Shown here piece by piece: positions 7,686 through 10,031 of a stretch of DNA of 10,031 nucleotides; position 1 is the stretch's first letter; every line of letters begins with the position of its first letter. The notes under the pieces are model-generated. The model was not told the DNA's origin, ran no database searches, and saw only the letters and a program-made list of their open reading frames with translations. The DNA is from Rhizobium sp. Q54. GTDB taxonomy: Bacteria > Bacteroidota > Bacteroidia > Flavobacteriales > Flavobacteriaceae. Location: contig CALPLL020000057.1 in NCBI GenBank assembly GCA_943324395.2, positions 1 through 10,031 on the forward strand. Direction: 5' to 3'. A program made the translations under genes and the position numbers.

Positions 7686-8516
7686 ATGAATATCAAATAT
7701 ATAGGTACTTTTTGGGGTTGCGAAAATCAATCGGCAAAAGAATTTCTTTCAAATGTAATTTCGAATGGTTATGATGGGGTAGAAATTAATTTTCCTGATA
7801 ACTCTGATTTTATTGATGAATTCACAGCTGAAATAAAAAATATTAGAGCTACAATTAATGCTAATTTCATTTTCATTGCCCAACAAGTTCTGTCAAATAA
7901 AACAGAGTCGGTAATCGAATATAGTAATCGAATGTCCGAAAGACTAGAATTTTTAGCAAAATTAAAACCTGATTTTATTAATTCTCATACCGGAAAAGAT
8001 TATTATGATTTTAGTGATAATTGTAAGATCATCGAAATCACTGAGAATATATCCAAGAAATACGAGGTTCCCATAGTTCATGAAATTCATCGGGGAAGAT
8101 TTTCATTCCATTTGAAAACACTACATCAGTATTTAGAATTATTTCCAAGATTAAGTTTAGTAGCCGATTTTTCTCATTTCTGTGTAGTATCAGAAAGTAA
8201 TTTGGACGATCAAAAAGAATTATTGACAAAAATTTATCCTAAAATAAAACACTTACACGCCAGAATTGGATTTGAACAAAGCCCACAAGTAAACAATCCA
8301 TTTGCACCAGAATGGCAATCTTATCTTGAAAACTATTTAAATTGGTGGAAAGAAATTATTGAATATCATACAAAAAGAAATTGTAATCAAATTACAATAA
8401 CCCCTGAATTTGGCCCTTTTCCATATATGCCCGAAGAACCATTTACTAAAAAACCACTTTCAAATCAATGGGAAACCAACCTACAGATGAAAAAATATTT
8501 ACAACAAAATCTTTAA
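7686..8516 (+). CDS. Xylose-isomerase-like TIM-barrel protein (sugar isomerase/epimerase type)
   Basis: A 276-residue cytoplasmic protein of the AP endonuclease 2/xylose-isomerase-like TIM-barrel superfamily, which contains sugar and sugar-phosphate isomerases, epimerases and inosose dehydratases. The barrel pattern is visible: GYDGVEINFP (28-37) after strand 1, FINSHTG (97-103), IVHEIHRGR (130-138), LVADFSHF (158-165), IKHLHARIG (187-195) and ITITPEFGPFPYMP (236-249). Four candidate metal ligands fall where the superfamily has them: E133, D161, H191 and E241. This supports an active metal-dependent enzyme. It lacks sequence I can tie to a named member, so the reaction is unassigned. The gene starts one base after the dioxygenase stop and ends two bases before the transporter ATG, so it almost certainly works in the same pathway. 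Confidence 0.85.
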   Translation: MNIKYIGTFWGCENQSAKEFLSNVISNGYDGVEINFPDNSDFIDEFTAEIKNIRATINANFIFIAQQVLSNKTESVIEYSNRMSERLEFLAKLKPDFINSHTGKDYYDFSDNCKIIEITENISKKYEVPIVHEIHRGRFSFHLKTLHQYLELFPRLSLVADFSHFCVVSESNLDDQKELLTKIYPKIKHLHARIGFEQSPQVNNPFAPEWQSYLENYLNWWKEIIEYHTKRNCNQITITPEFGPFPYMPEEPFTKKPLSNQWETNLQMKKYLQQNL

Positions 8517-8518
8517 TA

Positions 8519-9883
8519 ATGGAAAATAAGAAAAAGAATTACATATTATTTATCGCTTTAAGTGCTGCACTTGGAGGTTTATTATTTGGTTATGATACAG
8601 CCGTAATTTCGGGTGCGATTGGCAATTTAACTGAGTATTTTCATTTAACACCTGTAGAAACTGGCTGGGCAATATCAAGCGCATTAGTTGGTTGTATTAT
8701 TGGTGCATTTATCTCTGATTATTTTAGTAATCGATTTGGAAGAAAAGTCACTATGTTGATTACAGCTCTTTTATTTATTCTAAATTCAGTTGGAACTGCC
8801 CTACCCATTTCCTTTTCAATGTTTGTAGTATTTCGAATTATTGGTGGAATTGGTGTTGGAATTGCATCTATGGTTGTCCCAATGTATATAGCTGAAATTG
8901 CACCTCCAAAAAGACGTGGCGCTTTAGTAGGAAACTACCAATTAGCAATTGTAATTGGAATTGTGGTAGTCTATTTTGTAAACTATTTTATTGCACTTCA
9001 AGGAGATTCTGCATGGAATTTGAATATTGGTTGGCGTTGGATGTTTGGATCAGAAATTATCCCTTCAATACTCTTTTTAATATTTATATTTCTAATTCCT
9101 GAAAGCCCAAGATGGTTATTTCAAAAAGGAAAAACGGCAGAAGCGGTTGGTGTATTAGACAAAATAAATTCTCCTGAAGAAGTACTTCAAGTTCAAGAAG
9201 AAATTGAAAATTCAATCAATGTTAAAGAAGTAAACCAATGGAAAAATTTGGTTAATCCGATGTTTAAAAAAGCACTTTTCGTTGGAATTGGACTTTCGGT
9301 TTTACAACAACTAACAGGAATCAATGCCATTCTTTATTATGCACCTGAGATATTTAAAAGCTTAGGAAGTTCAACAGATGTTTCCTTATTAGAAACAAGT
9401 ATTCTTGGAGTTGTAAACTTAATTTTCACTTTATTGGCAATTCGTTTTGTAGATAAAATGGGAAGAAAACCCTTACTTTATATTGGTTCAATCGGAATGA
9501 CAATTGCCTTAGCTGCAGTTGGCTCATTTATTTATTTTGAGGCCATCGGTAATTGGGTATTACCCTTCTTACTACTATTTATGGCTTCATTTAGTATTTC
9601 TTGGGGACCAATTGTGTGGGTATTATTATCAGAAATTTTTCCAAATAAAATTAGAAGTTTGGCGTTGGCAATTAGCGTATTTATTCAATGGGTTGCCAAT
9701 TTTGTAGTGACTCAAGTTTTTCCAAGTTTGGTCGAAAATCAATGGTTAAAAACACATTTTAATGGGGCATTTCCTTTTTATTTGTTTTCAATAATATGTC
9801 TTCTATCTTTACTATTTGTTTGGAGAAAAGTACCAGAAACCAAAAATAAAAGTTTGGAACAAATGGATTCATTATGGCAATAA
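8519..9883 (+). CDS. Sugar porter of the major facilitator superfamily, XylE-like
   Basis: A 454-residue inner-membrane proton/sugar symporter with 12 predicted membrane helices in two six-helix halves and a cytoplasmic loop at about 195-250. Sugar-porter signatures are complete: GYD (24-26), NRFGRK (71-76), PPKRRGAL (129-136), PESPRWL (194-200), QQLTGINAILYYAPEIF (263-279), DKMGRKP (312-318), WGPIVWVLLSEIFP (362-375) and VPETKNKSLEQ (438-448). Residues matching the XylE xylose site are kept (D26, R133, Q141, Q263, Q264, N268, Y273, N300, W367), so a hexose or pentose substrate is likely, though which one is unclear. I chose ATG 8519, two bases after the preceding stop, over the upstream ATG 8468, which would add 17 non-membrane residues and overlap the TIM-barrel gene by 49 bp. 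The GH92 gene start overlaps its 3' end by 10 bp. Confidence 0.93.
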   Translation: MENKKKNYILFIALSAALGGLLFGYDTAVISGAIGNLTEYFHLTPVETGWAISSALVGCIIGAFISDYFSNRFGRKVTMLITALLFILNSVGTALPISFSMFVVFRIIGGIGVGIASMVVPMYIAEIAPPKRRGALVGNYQLAIVIGIVVVYFVNYFIALQGDSAWNLNIGWRWMFGSEIIPSILFLIFIFLIPESPRWLFQKGKTAEAVGVLDKINSPEEVLQVQEEIENSINVKEVNQWKNLVNPMFKKALFVGIGLSVLQQLTGINAILYYAPEIFKSLGSSTDVSLLETSILGVVNLIFTLLAIRFVDKMGRKPLLYIGSIGMTIALAAVGSFIYFEAIGNWVLPFLLLFMASFSISWGPIVWVLLSEIFPNKIRSLALAISVFIQWVANFVVTQVFPSLVENQWLKTHFNGAFPFYLFSIICLLSLLFVWRKVPETKNKSLEQMDSLWQ

Positions 9884-10031
9884 AGAAAATTATAATTATT
9901 GTACTTTCTATCATTGGATTTAATCCAATTATTGCACAAAGTAATTCAAAATTTGTAAACACTTTCATCGGAACTGATGGGACTGGACATACATTTCCTG
10001 GGCCTTCATTGCCTTTTGGAATGGTTCAGCC
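9874..10031 (+). CDS. Glycoside hydrolase family 92 (alpha-mannosidase family), N-terminus only
   Basis: Only 52 codons lie in the window and the gene runs off the right end. The first 22 or so residues form a signal peptide: lysines at 4-5, a hydrophobic isoleucine-rich core and an IIAQ end typical of flavobacterial exported proteins. There is no lipobox cysteine. Directly after it come FVNTFIGTDG (27-36) and GHTFPGPSLPFGM (38-50), which match the very conserved N-terminus of GH92 enzymes (consensus of the form FIGT-GHT-PGA-PFGM). GH92 members are calcium-dependent exo-alpha-mannosidases of about 750 residues that act on N-glycans or yeast mannan; the catalytic residues are not in view. The ATG at 9874 overlaps the transporter stop by 10 bp, so translation is probably coupled. 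It is likely periplasmic or at the cell surface, feeding the porter. The family call is good; the linkage specificity is open. Confidence 0.82.
   Translation, partial: MAIKKIIIIVLSIIGFNPIIAQSNSKFVNTFIGTDGTGHTFPGPSLPFGMVQ

Noticed and set aside
8468..8518. Upstream in-frame ATG that would lengthen the sugar porter by 17 residues
   Set aside because: It lies 49 bp inside the TIM-barrel gene, adds a polar tail not typical of sugar porters, and the ATG at 8519 sits two bases after the previous stop codon, matching the packing of the other genes.

Overview
The window is AT-rich (roughly one third G+C by eye). Spacing between genes is tight, start codons mostly sit behind A-rich leaders with no Shine-Dalgarno sequence, and one intergenic region carries a TTG-N17-TAnnTTTG promoter. 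These traits, together with the protein sequences, point to a member of the Bacteroidota, most likely a flavobacterium. No RNA genes, insertion sequences, CRISPR arrays or phage genes were seen.

Left half (1-5767, all + strand): a branched-chain amino acid biosynthesis operon in the order ilvD (3' end only), ilvB, ilvN, ilvC, ilvA. Threonine deaminase (IlvA) makes 2-oxobutanoate. Acetolactate synthase (IlvB catalytic, IlvN regulatory) condenses pyruvate with pyruvate or 2-oxobutanoate. A long-form ketol-acid reductoisomerase (IlvC) reduces and rearranges the product, and IlvD dehydrates it to the 2-oxo acids that lead to valine, leucine and isoleucine. The transaminase and the leucine genes are not in the window. 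The operon promoter must lie upstream of base 1.

Middle (5768-6856): a very AT-rich gap between convergent genes ends the biosynthetic block. A minus-strand AraC-family regulator with an N-terminal cupin domain follows. The 142 bp between it and the next gene is a divergent control region with a good flavobacterial promoter and a 14-bp palindrome touching its -33 element.

Right half (6857-10031, + strand): a tightly packed, probably co-transcribed set: a PhyH-type Fe(II)/2-oxoglutarate dioxygenase, a xylose-isomerase-like TIM-barrel protein, a XylE-type sugar porter, and the start of a secreted GH92 (alpha-mannosidase family) enzyme that runs off the end. The likely logic is that the exported glycosidase releases a sugar, the porter imports it, and the oxygenase and TIM-barrel enzyme process it in the cytoplasm under control of the AraC regulator. 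The oxygenase is not part of any standard mannose route I know, so this half is the part of the window most likely to hold an undescribed pathway. Its substrate cannot be read from the sequence.
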